A stretch of DNA of 64,000 bases from Blastocatellia bacterium (lineage in GTDB: Bacteria > Acidobacteriota > Blastocatellia > UBA7656 > JADIYM01). Positions 15,555-24,276 of this stretch are shown piece after piece (position 1 is the first letter of the stretch; every line of letters starts with the position of its first letter). Below the pieces are notes generated by a model. It was not told where the DNA came from. It made no database searches and saw only the letters and a program-made list of their open reading frames with translations. The stretch is taken from assembly GCA_016705245.1 (NCBI GenBank), contig JADIYM010000002.1:434001-498000 (forward strand), given 5' to 3'. Made by a program: the position numbers and the translations under genes.

Positions 15555-16778
15555 GTGGAAATCCGTCGATTCCGTTGTCTTGCAGGAGTGATCGTGCTGG
15601 CCTTCGTGGCGGGGTGCGGAAGTCGAGCGCCAGAGTCCGGAAATGCCAACTCGCAGTCGAACTCGAACGCCCCGACGGCGCGCGGAGCGGTGGCGCACGT
15701 CGACACGACTGCGACGATGCCATACGACCTCGTCGCGGTCGACTTCGTGTCGGTCGCGAGTGGATGGATTGTTGGAAACGACCCTGACAACAACGTCAGC
15801 GTCATCCTCCGGTCGGTCAATGGAGGCGCAACCTGGGTGGCTGTTCTCGAGATCGTCGGCGAATCCCTTCTCGACGTCGATTTCGTCGACGAGGCAGTCG
15901 GATTCGCTGTCGGAGCCGAGGGCGTCGTTTACGCGACGAAGGACGGCGGACAGACCTGGACCGAGGACCCGGTCGGCACGAACTGGACTTCGCAGCGATC
16001 CGTCGAGCCAGTCACCTTTCAGCCCAAGTCGGGCGACACGTCCGGTCCTCCGATGTTGATCAGCGAGAGTATTGCGTCGATGTACTTCGTCGACGCAAAG
16101 ACGGGATGGGCCGGCGGCGACGTCCCCTCCGGCGAGAGTGTCAACGTCCGTGGAATGCTCCTCGCCACGACGGACGGAGGGCGCACGTGGTCCGAATCTA
16201 AGACGCCGGATGGCGGACCGGTTATTCCCCCGGCAATCAACGATCTGCAATTCGTCAGTCCGACGCACGGCTGGGCAGCTACCGGAAGTCTCGAGAACGG
16301 TGAGGAGGACGCCCTGTTCCACACGACCGACGGCGGCAGAACCTGGGCGCGGCAGCCCGCGACGGGCGGGCAGTTCCTGCGCGCCGTGCATTTCGTGTCG
16401 GCGACGCGGGGATTCGCCGTCGGAATGACCGTCGATGCGGTCACCGAGTTGCCTGGGCCGTCCAAACTGCTCGAAACGAGTGATGGCGGTGCGTCGTGGA
16501 AGATTGCTCTCGTTGCTGAACGGAGTTTCTTCGACATTACCTTCGTCGATGCGAACCGTGGCTGGGCCGTCGGCGACCGTGCCGCCGTGTACGCCACGAC
16601 GGATGGGGGCGCGACGTGGAAGCAGCAGACCAAGTTCCTCGCGACGGGAGTGGCGAATCTGAAGCGGCCGCCGAAAAGGCCGGGGGCTCCGACGCCACGT
16701 GCTTTCCGCACTCTGCTTGCGCGGTCGCCGTCGGAAGTGTGGGCCGCGGGTGAAGGTCAGATCCTTCGTCGCCGATAA
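15555..16778 (+). CDS. YCF48/BNR-repeat lipoprotein
   Basis: 407 aa from a GTG with GGAGG seven bases upstream; an ATG 21 bases earlier is the alternative. The N-terminus is a lipoprotein signal ending in the lipobox FVAGC. The rest is a beta-propeller with repeated sorting blocks: GGATWVAV, DGGQTWTED, DGGRTWSES, DGGRTWARQ, DGGASWKIA, DGGATWKQQ, alternating with GWAVG/GFAVG strands. This is the pattern of YCF48/photosystem II assembly factor-like and sortilin/BNR repeat proteins, which bind proteins or glycans. In a non-photosynthetic bacterium it is probably an outer-membrane or periplasmic binding or scaffold protein. A perfect palindrome lies just upstream. Confidence 0.85.
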   Translation: MEIRRFRCLAGVIVLAFVAGCGSRAPESGNANSQSNSNAPTARGAVAHVDTTATMPYDLVAVDFVSVASGWIVGNDPDNNVSVILRSVNGGATWVAVLEIVGESLLDVDFVDEAVGFAVGAEGVVYATKDGGQTWTEDPVGTNWTSQRSVEPVTFQPKSGDTSGPPMLISESIASMYFVDAKTGWAGGDVPSGESVNVRGMLLATTDGGRTWSESKTPDGGPVIPPAINDLQFVSPTHGWAATGSLENGEEDALFHTTDGGRTWARQPATGGQFLRAVHFVSATRGFAVGMTVDAVTELPGPSKLLETSDGGASWKIALVAERSFFDITFVDANRGWAVGDRAAVYATTDGGATWKQQTKFLATGVANLKRPPKRPGAPTPRAFRTLLARSPSEVWAAGEGQILRRR

Positions 16779-16851
16779 ACGGACGCCGTTACGGAGACGA
16801 GAGACCCGGCGGAGCGTTGGTCGTGCACGATTCGGGCGGTCCCCGTCTTTT

Positions 16852-16961
16852 GAGCCGCGAGCAGTAGCCAGCGTCCCTTTCCGATTACTTCCGTCCTTCT
16901 GAAACGACGAGTCTGCGGTTTCGGCCACGGTCCGTGGGACGCTCGCTACTGCTCGCGGCTC
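16852..16961. repeat. Dispersed palindromic repeat, copy B
   Basis: The arms at 16852-16877 and 16936-16961 are inverted copies matching at 25 of 26 positions. The core CCGCGAGCAGTAGC relates it to copies A (2864) and C (21762). A partial extra unit with TAGCGAGCGGGT follows at 16992. It lies between convergent genes, so it may also act as a terminator. Confidence 0.65.
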
Positions 16962-17010
16962 GAGGAACGGGAGCCCGGGGAGCGGGTCCTGTAGCGAGCG
17001 GGTTCCCATC

Positions 17011-17682
17011 TCAGCTGAACAGCAGGGATCGCAGGAGTGCGTAGACCGCAGCGATCGCGATGACGACGCCTGCCAACGAAAGGTAGACGTATCGCTTGTG
17101 CCCGGTCGTGTACCAGACGTGCATCCGGTGTCCGAAAGCGCGGGCGGTATACGCGATGGCAACGAAGCGCACGATGCGTCCAACGACGAACACCAGAAGG
17201 AATCCCCAGAAAGGAACGTGAGCGGCGCCTGCCGCCATCGAGACCAGCTTCATCGAACCGGGGCCAACCGCCACAAAAGCCACCGGCAGGATCCACCAGC
17301 GGCCCTGGGCCAGCTCAAGCACGCGAGCCCAGGATTCCTCTTCACCCCAGAACTGAATGATCGGCAGTCCGATCGTCGGAAAGAAGAGATACCCGACGGT
17401 GTACGTGAAGACGCCCCCCAGCACCGAGCCGGCCGCAAAACAGAGCGCGAATCTCCGCCACAATGACGGCAGATTCGTCACCAGGACAATGAGGAAGGGT
17501 TCGAGCGCGATCGGTACGAAAGCGGACCCGAGAAACGCCAGTCCAACGATCCCGGCGGCACCGTGCGCTGAAGACGCCTCGCGAAGAATCCAGAGGCCGA
17601 CCCGGCCCCTCAGCTTCTGAAACCACCCACGCTCGACACGGCCGGAATCGGTCGCATCGTCCGGACTCGGACTAGAGGACAT
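17011..17682 (-). CDS. DedA/VTT-family membrane protein (YqaA-like)
   Basis: 223 aa with about five hydrophobic helices. GIVGLAFLGSAFVPIALEP, then a cytoplasmic-looking loop, then FAAGSVLGGVFTYTVGY and the G-rich segment VAVGPGSMKLVSMAAG match the VTT (SNARE-associated) domain, whose re-entrant loops carry conserved G and R/K residues. DedA/VTT proteins act as lipid scramblases or flippases, or as proton-linked small transporters, in the inner membrane. YqaA members are the closest by length. It probably shares a transcript with the small membrane protein upstream, which ends 20 bases before this start. Confidence 0.8.
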   Translation of the reverse strand: MSSSPSPDDATDSGRVERGWFQKLRGRVGLWILREASSAHGAAGIVGLAFLGSAFVPIALEPFLIVLVTNLPSLWRRFALCFAAGSVLGGVFTYTVGYLFFPTIGLPIIQFWGEEESWARVLELAQGRWWILPVAFVAVGPGSMKLVSMAAGAAHVPFWGFLLVFVVGRIVRFVAIAYTARAFGHRMHVWYTTGHKRYVYLSLAGVVIAIAAVYALLRSLLFS

Positions 17683-17702
17683 CGACGGACCGGCCGGTCG
17701 TG

Positions 17703-17915
17703 TCAGGCGTCCCGGCCGTCACCCTTCGAGGGGAGGCCAATGTTGAACGCTACAACGATGAAGAACACACAGAGCGAGAGAGTCATGACGACATATCCCA
17801 CCGCGAGCTTGCCCGAGTAGATCGTCACAATGACGAGCACGGCGACGCCAACGAGCGCGAGCACCTGCTTGAAGGAGATATTCCACCCGAACGTCTTGTT
17901 GTCGGTCATCGGCAT
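17703..17915 (-). CDS. Small inner-membrane protein with two transmembrane helices
   Basis: 70 aa. The ATG at 17915 has AGGAGG ten bases upstream; a TTG nine bases earlier would sit almost on that site. Two hydrophobic helices (VLALVGVAVLVIVTIYS and GYVVMTLSLCVFFIVVAF) are separated by a short loop. No family is recognised. It ends 20 bases before the DedA/VTT gene on the same strand, so the products may act together in the inner membrane. Confidence 0.65.
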   Translation of the reverse strand: MPMTDNKTFGWNISFKQVLALVGVAVLVIVTIYSGKLAVGYVVMTLSLCVFFIVVAFNIGLPSKGDGRDA

Positions 17916-18093
17916 TGGCAGCAAACCTCCTGGATCTCTGGAATCGGCGAGTCTAGCAGCGCCCGCATGTCACGGTCAATCGGCAGTTTCGACGTCATCG
18001 AGAGACCGCGGCGGCTCTGCGGGGAAGCGATCCGGAGAGATGGTTCCCCGCAGAGCCGCCTGTCTTCGTGAAGACACCAATCCTCCCGGGCCG

Positions 18094-18465
18094 TTAGCCC
18101 TTCGGAATCCGGAGCTTCTGTCCCGGGAAGATCTTGTCAGGATCGTCGAGTTGATCGCGATTCGCTTCGAAGATCTCCTTCCAGGAAACGCCGTCATAGT
18201 GCGAAGCGATCTTGCTGAGCGAGTCTCCCGACTTCACCTCATAGACCTCGGCGCCCCCGCCTTCGACGACCTGAAGGTCGAGAAGGAGGTCGCCCGAGCC
18301 CATGTCAGGATCGAGCCGGCCGTACTCTTCCCATACCGACTGCTTCGCCGCTTCGCTGTTGACAGTGCCCGACACGGCCAGGACATCGCCGCGGTCGTCC
18401 ACCGTGACGTTGCCGTGGGACCGAGCCATGTCGATGAGCGACTTATACTTGTCTGAAAGTGCCAT
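18094..18465 (-). CDS. BON-LysM protein (Kbp/YgaU-like)
   Basis: 123 aa without a signal peptide. The N-terminal half is a short BON domain (VTVDDRGDVLAVSGTVNS) and the C-terminal half a single LysM motif (EVYEVKSGDSLSKIASHY, FEANRDQLDDPDKIFPGQ). The same order and length define E. coli Kbp (YgaU), a potassium-binding protein. Many homologues are annotated only as LysM proteins. The next gene upstream encodes two further BON domains, so the pair may act together at the envelope. Potassium binding here is inferred from architecture only. Confidence 0.8.
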   Translation of the reverse strand: MALSDKYKSLIDMARSHGNVTVDDRGDVLAVSGTVNSEAAKQSVWEEYGRLDPDMGSGDLLLDLQVVEGGGAEVYEVKSGDSLSKIASHYDGVSWKEIFEANRDQLDDPDKIFPGQKLRIPKG

Positions 18466-18481
18466 TTTGGACTCCTTGGAC

Positions 18482-19007
18482 CTACTTCTCGGTCAGTTCG
18501 GTGGCGACGACCTTCGTGGGTTTGGGGTTGGCTTCGTTCGCGGCCTGCATGACCTTGACCTTCGCTCCCTTTGCTACTGAACCCTTGAGCGTCACGACAC
18601 CGTCAACGACGTCAACGGTCACGCCGGTGATCGTCGCCTTCGCCAGGTTGTCGGTGACCGCCTTCTTGATAGCCGCATCATTGCCGGACGCTGCCGGACC
18701 GGCGGGAGGTGCAGGCGGTTTGACCGTGATGTTGTTCGTCACGGACTTAACCCCTTCCACACCCTTCGCTACCGTCTCGGCCGCGGCCTTTCGCGGCATC
18801 GTTGTCGACGGTGCCAGAAAGCGTCACGACGCCTTCCTTCACCGCTACGTCCACTTTGGCGCCCGCGAGATTCGCGGCGGCCTGGATCTTCGCCTTGACG
18901 GACTGCGTCAAGGCCGCATCGTCGGGTCCGCTCTTGCACGCGCCAGCGGCGACGGCAAGCGTCAGGACCATTCCCATCACGAGAACGGATCGCAGTGCTC
19001 GATTCAT
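18482..19007 (-). pseudogene. BON-domain lipoprotein interrupted by a frameshift
   Basis: The first frame begins with a lipoprotein signal (MNRALRSVLVMGM, lipobox-like AVAAGAC) and a BON domain (GAKVDVAVKEGVVTLSGTVD), then runs into RGRDGS nonsense. The other frame continues with AAAETVAKGVEGVKSVTNNI, a proline linker, and a second BON domain (ITGVTVDVVDGVVTLKGSVA). Removing one G near 18784-18791 joins them into a 175-aa two-BON lipoprotein. BON domains bind membranes, and the layout resembles OsmY/DolP proteins. It is either a true frameshift or a single-base error in the assembly. The start has a plausible upstream site (GGAGAC). Confidence 0.75.
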
Positions 19008-19066
19008 GATCGATTGTCTCCTGTCATTTGAACGAATTGTGAACCAGGGACCACCCAGCGCCGGAC

Positions 19067-19279
19067 TTAGGCGTCCGTTGGGGGAGCGGCGGCGCGATGG
19101 CGGTGCTCGTCGAGTTGCAGGCGCAGACTGTCAATCTGGGAATCCAGTTGATCGGCAACTCTGCGCAGATCTGGAAGGAACCGGCCAAGGTCGCCCATGG
19201 AGTCCATAGAATCCACAAGCGACCCCAATTCCTGCCGTGCCAATTCAAGATGTCGGAGCCGAAGCGCCCGATCGCTCAT
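19067..19279 (-). CDS. 70-aa coiled-coil protein translationally coupled to the radical SAM gene
   Basis: The ATG overlaps the radical SAM stop codon in an ATGA, so translation is coupled. The protein is almost entirely helical, rich in Leu, Arg and Asp, with heptad-like spacing (LRRVADQLDSQIDSLRLQLD), and ends in a histidine- and proline-containing tail. No family is recognised. It could be an accessory or recognition subunit. It lacks the glycine- or cysteine-rich core typical of most RiPP precursors, so a precursor role is less likely. Confidence 0.65.
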   Translation of the reverse strand: MSDRALRLRHLELARQELGSLVDSMDSMGDLGRFLPDLRRVADQLDSQIDSLRLQLDEHRHRAAAPPTDA

Positions 19280-20442
19280 GAGCGAAGCGCAACCGGCTCC
19301 GGCGAAACCTCCGCGGCGGCCTCGAGATCCTTGCGAGACGCTTTCATCTGGCGCTCGAGCTTCTTGATCTCGACGAGGTGCTTCGGGTTGAACGCCAACG
19401 ACGGGTAATAGCAGTTCGATTCGTGCGTGCAGAAACACCCGTTCGCGGCGTGCTTACGTCGTGCGTCCATTGCCGGCGACAACCAGAGCTTCTGGAAGTC
19501 CCAGTCCACATCGCGCAAGTTGCCGATTGCATCCAGGTTCTCGCAGCTCGAGAGCGTGCCTTCGTCGTAAATGACCGCGCCGGCCGTGCCGGCATAACAC
19601 GTGAGTTGCGCCTTCTTCTCCTTCTCGGTGCGAGCGATCAACTCGTGCATGTGAATGTCGATCGCTGCCTTGAAGAATCCGGCATCCCCCGAGTAATTGT
19701 TCTTGATTGCCGAGGATCTGGAATCCTCGTCAATCATCCGGCCGAGCTGGTGATATCGCTCGAGGTCGATCTCGAGCTCGCTGGCGACGGCCGACGGCGG
19801 ACGGATGTAGTTGACGTTCACCTTGTCAGGACGAAGCTCGAACTTGAGGAAGTCGTACCACTCGAAGATCCGATCCTGATTGCTGTTCATCAGACACGTG
19901 CAGGTCTGGATGTCGAGCTGCGGATGGGATTTCTTGAGCTCCTGAAGCTTGCGCGCGGTGTCGATCGCGATGTCCCACGAACCGGGCTTCTGCCGGATCT
20001 TGTCGTGGTCTTCCTTGACTCCGTCGATCCCGAGCGCAACGGCGACATTGAGATTCGGGCACTCCTGCAGGATCTTCTCGACGTCAGGAAGAATCCGCTT
20101 CTGGATCTGACCGTTCGACATCAGATAGACCGACTCGAGGCGGTTGTTGTCGTAGAAGGCCTTGACGATCTGTGGCAGGTCACGTCGAGTGAACGGCTCG
20201 CCGCCCGCGATGATGAGCACCGACAGGTTGCCGCCGAGCGTCTCCGAGATCCGCTCGAGCTCGTGCGTCTTCATCTGGAGCTTCTTCCGGGGCGCGTCGT
20301 CGAGCTCCTCCGTAAAGAAGCAGTGAACGCACCGCATATCGCAGACCGACGTGCACAGAATGTTCAGAACAACGGGCGCGAAGGGTTTGCCCATCGCGAG
20401 CTTCCCATAGCGCTTCAGCAGTTCCTTCGTCGTGAAGTCCAT
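19276..20442 (-). CDS. Radical SAM protein with SPASM-like C-terminal cysteines
   Basis: 388 aa from an ATG with AGGAGG five bases upstream; longer starts are rejected for lack of a ribosome site. The 4Fe-4S motif is CTSVCDMRCVHC (Cx3Cx2C type), followed by IIAGGEPFTRRDL, the GGE SAM-binding motif. The C-terminal part carries further cysteines (LTCYAGTAG, LSSCENLD, NGCFCTHESNCYYP), suggesting auxiliary iron-sulfur clusters as in SPASM/Twitch enzymes such as peptide- or carbohydrate-modifying maturases. No known substrate gene is adjacent except the coupled 70-aa protein. It acts in the cytoplasm. Confidence 0.85.
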   Translation of the reverse strand: MDFTTKELLKRYGKLAMGKPFAPVVLNILCTSVCDMRCVHCFFTEELDDAPRKKLQMKTHELERISETLGGNLSVLIIAGGEPFTRRDLPQIVKAFYDNNRLESVYLMSNGQIQKRILPDVEKILQECPNLNVAVALGIDGVKEDHDKIRQKPGSWDIAIDTARKLQELKKSHPQLDIQTCTCLMNSNQDRIFEWYDFLKFELRPDKVNVNYIRPPSAVASELEIDLERYHQLGRMIDEDSRSSAIKNNYSGDAGFFKAAIDIHMHELIARTEKEKKAQLTCYAGTAGAVIYDEGTLSSCENLDAIGNLRDVDWDFQKLWLSPAMDARRKHAANGCFCTHESNCYYPSLAFNPKHLVEIKKLERQMKASRKDLEAAAEVSPEPVALRS

Positions 20443-20539
20443 CCCGACCTCCTGATTCCAACTCATCCGACCGATCCTTACGTTCGAACGGACGAGTGTA
20501 CCGGACGCTTCCGTCGATGTCCACGAACGCAAAAGTCGG

Positions 20540-20822
20540 GTAGTGGGTCAATCTGACTTCGCCTTGCGTCGATTCGGTCCTTCACTCTTCGATTGCTCAT
20601 TTTGCGTCTTTGCTGCGTCTTCCTTTGCGCCTTTGCGAGAAACTCTTCAAGCCGTCGAAGAAGTTCTCGCAAAGGCGCCAAGGAAGACGCAAAGACGCAA
20701 AATGAGCAGTGAGCCTGCACCAAACCGCGGCAGGGATCAGACTATTCCGCTGCCTGCCGCGCTTTTCGGATTCCGCGCCGCTCAAGTTCAAACTGGGACC
20801 TCGATCGAAGGTGACCCACTAC
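20540..20822. mobile_element. MITE-like element with 11-bp terminal inverted repeats
   Basis: Bounded by GTAGTGGGTCA (20540-20550) and its inverse TGACCCACTAC (20812-20822). Inside is a long hairpin (20594-20708), its arms made of TTTGCG/CGCAAA blocks. It has no coding capacity. A second copy lies in the opposite orientation at about 24277-24492, sharing the GTAGTGGGTCA end, the hairpin and the flanking GCCTGCCGCGC segment; the copy here has an extra block of about 35 bases. It fills most of the 496-base gap between the radical SAM and crotonase genes. No target-site duplication is clear. Confidence 0.6.
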
Positions 20823-20938
20823 GAAAAGTCGCGCCGGCACTGGATTTGACACGGTCGCGAGGCGGGCGGTAACGTCCGCCTCGACCTGGCGTGCCGGTTT
20901 GAAACGGCGCCAGTAGAGTTCGAGGAGCGAAGGACACC

Positions 20939-21727
20939 ATGGATTACGCGAATATCGCGGTCGAACGAAAAGACGGCATCGGGCGGCTTACTATTACCCG
21001 GCCCGAGGCGCTCAATGCTCTCGACAAGGCGACCGGCGAGGAGCTTCTCGATGCGCTCGATTCGCTCCGCACGGACTCCGCCGTTCGCGTCATCGTGTTG
21101 ACGGGTGCCGGTCGTGCGTTTTCGGCTGGGGGCGACATCAAGGAGATGTCGCGCGCCGGCGAGTTGCCCGAATCGTTTTTCGACGAGCTGCTCTCGACGT
21201 TGAATTGCGTCATCGTGGCTATGACCGAGATGCCGAAACCCGTCATCGCGGCCGTCAACGGCATCGCCGCGGGACTCGGATTCAATCTCGCGCTTGCCTG
21301 CGACCTTCGGATCGCCGCGAGAGGGGCCGAGTTCACGCAGGCATTCCTGCGCATAGGTCTCATCCCGGACGGAGGTGGCACGTTTCTGCTGCCGCGGATC
21401 ATCGGGTGGTCGCGTGCGATGGAGCTGATCCTCACGGCCCGGTCGGTGTCATCCGAAGAAGCGCTTCGCCTCGGCCTCGTGACGGCCGTTGTCGACGAAA
21501 CGGATTTCGAGGCAACCGTCGAGCAATGGGCACGGCAGCTCGCTGGGGCGCCGACGGCGGCGGTCGGTCGCGTCAAGCAGTTGCTTGCGCACAGCGTGAC
21601 GTCCGACCTGAAGTCACAGCTTCGCTTCGAGCGTGAAATGCAAATGGCGAGCGGCAAGACGGACGACTTCCGCGAAGGCATCACGGCTTTCCTCGAGAAG
21701 CGGACGCCTCGATTCACGGGCTCGTGA
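20939..21727 (+). CDS. Enoyl-CoA hydratase/isomerase family protein (crotonase)
   Basis: 262 aa, cytoplasmic. The crotonase core is clear: RPEALNALDKATGEELL, the oxyanion-hole strands AFSAGGDIKEM and AAVNGIAAGLGFNLALACDL, and GLIPDGGGTFLLPRIIG. At the second catalytic position there is an Asp where mitochondrial hydratases carry Glu. The family hydrates, isomerises or cleaves acyl-CoA thioesters, and the specific reaction cannot be read from sequence. A GAAGGA lies before the ATG. It stands alone between repeat elements, with no other beta-oxidation genes nearby. Confidence 0.88.
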   Translation: MDYANIAVERKDGIGRLTITRPEALNALDKATGEELLDALDSLRTDSAVRVIVLTGAGRAFSAGGDIKEMSRAGELPESFFDELLSTLNCVIVAMTEMPKPVIAAVNGIAAGLGFNLALACDLRIAARGAEFTQAFLRIGLIPDGGGTFLLPRIIGWSRAMELILTARSVSSEEALRLGLVTAVVDETDFEATVEQWARQLAGAPTAAVGRVKQLLAHSVTSDLKSQLRFEREMQMASGKTDDFREGITAFLEKRTPRFTGS

Positions 21728-21761
21728 TCGACCCCGAAAGGGATTGGCAAAGGTCGGACTG

Positions 21762-21902
21762 GAACCCCGAGCGGTAGCGAGGGGCCGGAGTGCCAATCGG
21801 ACGCCGAGTCGTCGCAATCATCTTGTGAGCGCACCTGAACGACTCATGGTTGTCGAACGGTTCGCAGACGTAAGGCCGGCCCCTCGTTACCGTTCGGGGT
21901 TC
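21762..21902. repeat. Dispersed palindromic repeat, copy C
   Basis: The arms at 21762-21788 and 21876-21902 are inverted copies (25 of 27 matching) with the core CCCGAGCGGTAGCGAGGGG. The left arm also sits inside a local stem (21742-21749 with 21791-21798, GATTGGCA/TGCCAATC). It is intergenic between the crotonase and the MFS gene, and the right arm ends 16 bases before the MFS start, so it could affect that gene's expression. Confidence 0.65.
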
Positions 21903-21918
21903 AGGCGTAGACCGCAGA

Positions 21919-23205
21919 ATGCCGACAGTCACCTACGCACACCTTCTCAGGTCCAACGTACCGTTCCGGCGGCTCTGGCTAGGGCAGGTCGTCAGCGAGC
22001 TCGGCACGTGGTTCGCGTTCATTGCCGAGCTCGGACTCGTTCGGGCGCTTTCGGGAACTGCCCTTTCGGCAAGCCTGATCGTCGCCGCGCACTTCCTCCC
22101 GTACTGCATCGTCGGTCCGTTCGCCGGAGCGATCGCCGATCGATTCCCTCGCCGGATGGTGATGATCGCAGCCGATCTCGGGAGAGCCGTGCTTGCCCTG
22201 GGATTCCTGTTCGCGACGACGCCGGATCGGCTGTGGGTCGCTTACGTGTGCGCCGCCGGACTCTCGTCGCTCAGCGCGTTCTTCGAGGCTGCCAAGAACG
22301 CTTCGATGCCGAACCTCGCGAAGGGCGACCAGCTCCTCCCGGCGAACGCCCTGATCCACGCAATGCGCTTTCTCCAGTTGTCGATTGGCGCCATGATCGC
22401 CGGACTCGTGACGGAATGGCTGGGTTATCGCGCTGCCTTCGTCATCAATGCCGCGTCGTTCGTCGTGTCGGCGTTTTTCATTGGACGGATCGCGATCGCT
22501 GCGCTCGAACCGGACCTTCAGGCCCTCGCTTTCCGTGCTGCATCGTCGGCTCGCTCACTGACCGCTGATGTTCGCGAAGCCATCGTGTTCATCTGGCGAA
22601 CTCCACTCGTCCTTGCGATAACCGCCGTGAACTTCGGCTGGGCGTTCGGCGGAGGAATGTCCCAGGTCATCAACGACCGGTTCGGAGGCATCATATTTGC
22701 CGAACCGGGACAGACGGGTGATCGTGGCGTAGCCATCCTGAACGCTGCGACGGGAATCGGCCTGTTGATCGGCATGATCGTTGCCAACAGGATTGGCGCC
22801 CTGGTCTCGGCCCGCAAGGTCGTCGGACCCTTCATCGGATGGATGCTCGTCGCGTCGGGACTCATATTCGCCCTGTCCGGTGCCGCTCCGAATATCTGGG
22901 TGATGTCCGCCGTGTTCATCGTGAATCGGGCGATTCTGAGCGCCGAATATGCCGTTCAGGACACCGTGCTCATGGTCGCGCTTCCCGATGGAATTCGAGG
23001 CAAGGTCCATACGATCGATCGCTCGGTCGAGCTTGCGATCTACGGTCTGTCCGCCCTCATTGCCGGCGCGCTCTTCACGGTTCTCGAGCCGAGAGTCGTG
23101 CCCGTGATCTCGGGATTGCTCATGGCGTTGCCGGGCTTCGTCTGGCTGATTGCCCTGTCGCGAGGACGCGTGCAGATCGGGCACGGCGCCTTGAGCTCAC
23201 GATAA
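21919..23205 (+). CDS. MFS exporter (MFS_3/EntS-like)
   Basis: 428 aa, with about 12 hydrophobic helices. The N-terminal FRRLWLGQVVSELGTWFAFI and the loop GAIADRFPRRMVMIAADLGR match the motif A region of MFS_3 drug and siderophore exporters such as EntS, and FFEAAKNASMPNLAKGDQLL is typical of this subfamily. It is an inner-membrane proton-coupled exporter by family; the substrate is unknown. The 3' end overlaps the end of lpxC on the other strand by 9 bases, so the two genes share no terminator space. Confidence 0.85.
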   Translation: MPTVTYAHLLRSNVPFRRLWLGQVVSELGTWFAFIAELGLVRALSGTALSASLIVAAHFLPYCIVGPFAGAIADRFPRRMVMIAADLGRAVLALGFLFATTPDRLWVAYVCAAGLSSLSAFFEAAKNASMPNLAKGDQLLPANALIHAMRFLQLSIGAMIAGLVTEWLGYRAAFVINAASFVVSAFFIGRIAIAALEPDLQALAFRAASSARSLTADVREAIVFIWRTPLVLAITAVNFGWAFGGGMSQVINDRFGGIIFAEPGQTGDRGVAILNAATGIGLLIGMIVANRIGALVSARKVVGPFIGWMLVASGLIFALSGAAPNIWVMSAVFIVNRAILSAEYAVQDTVLMVALPDGIRGKVHTIDRSVELAIYGLSALIAGALFTVLEPRVVPVISGLLMALPGFVWLIALSRGRVQIGHGALSSR

Positions 23206-24090
23206 CAGCGCCGCCGCTTCCGTCACCGGTTGCGACACGATCTCCCAGGCAGACTCGTCGCGAACGACCTTCGCCACGAGCTGCGTGTGCAGCGCGTGTC
23301 CAGCCCGATCTGCGATCACATGACCAAGGATCGGCATTCCGAAGAGCGCGAGATCGCCAACGATGTCGATCATCTTGTGACGGACGAACTCGTCGGGCCA
23401 CCGAAGCGGCACCTCGTTGAGCATGCCGCCGTGTGGCGTCAGGACGATGGCATTCTCCGTCGATCCACCCTGAATGAGCCCGGCCTGGCGAAGGGCTTCG
23501 ACTTCGTGAGCGAATCCGAACGTGCGGGCCGCCGCCAACTCCGGACCGAATTCCCCGTTCGTAATGGAAATCGAACGACGCTGACTTCCGACAACCGGAT
23601 GATCGAAGTCGATGTGGCACGAGATTCGATACTCGTCTGCTGGCACAATACGGATTGAACGATGCGACTCGACGACGTCGACCGGCCGCCGGATCCGGAG
23701 GAACTGGCGCGCCGCCTCGAGCTCTCGCACACCCGCAGACTCGATGAGATCGACCCATCCTTCCGCGCTGCCGTCTAGAATCGGGACCTCCATTCCGTCA
23801 ATCTCGATTATGCAGTTGTCGACCCCGCTCCCAACGAGTGCCGCCAGAAGGTGTTCAACCGTCGAGACCATCACGCCCTGGCGCATGAGCGTCGTCGCAT
23901 AACTCACGCGCGCCACCGCGTGCGGCGCTGCCGGAACATCGAAGTCGCCGAGGTCGGTTCGTCGAAATACAAATCCGGTAAATGCCGGCGCGGGCGTAAG
24001 CCGGACCGCGACCTGGTTGCCAGTGTGCAGTCCAACGCCTGCGACCTCCACGGCTCTCCCCAACGTCGTTTGCCGATGGAATTTTGTCAC
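23197..24090 (-). CDS. lpxC: UDP-3-O-acyl-N-acetylglucosamine deacetylase (lipid A biosynthesis)
   Basis: 297 aa from a GTG with GGAGA upstream; this start gives an N-terminus (TKFHRQTTLGRAVEVAGVGL) that lines up with known LpxC proteins, while upstream ATGs add unrelated sequence. Zinc and catalytic motifs: STVEHLLAAL, RHKMIDIVGDLALFG (His and Asp), and GHALHTQLV (catalytic His). It removes the N-acetyl group in the committed step of lipid A synthesis, in the cytoplasm. Its presence indicates an LPS-bearing outer membrane. No other lpx gene is adjacent. Confidence 0.95.
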   Translation of the reverse strand: MTKFHRQTTLGRAVEVAGVGLHTGNQVAVRLTPAPAFTGFVFRRTDLGDFDVPAAPHAVARVSYATTLMRQGVMVSTVEHLLAALVGSGVDNCIIEIDGMEVPILDGSAEGWVDLIESAGVRELEAARQFLRIRRPVDVVESHRSIRIVPADEYRISCHIDFDHPVVGSQRRSISITNGEFGPELAAARTFGFAHEVEALRQAGLIQGGSTENAIVLTPHGGMLNEVPLRWPDEFVRHKMIDIVGDLALFGMPILGHVIADRAGHALHTQLVAKVVRDESAWEIVSQPVTEAAALLS

Positions 24091-24276
24091 TTGTCTCCGT
24101 GCTGCCTCGGGCGTGAGTTCTGACTCACGGAGAAGTCCTGCAATCGGCATGCCTCGCGAATGCCGGGCCTGGGTCCTTCGAATCCCGTGGAATTCTTCCA
24201 TGGAGCAAGGGCACTATGACGCGTTGCGTCTCCATCGAGCGACACCATTGGCTCATTCCTGCGACACTGTCATCGC

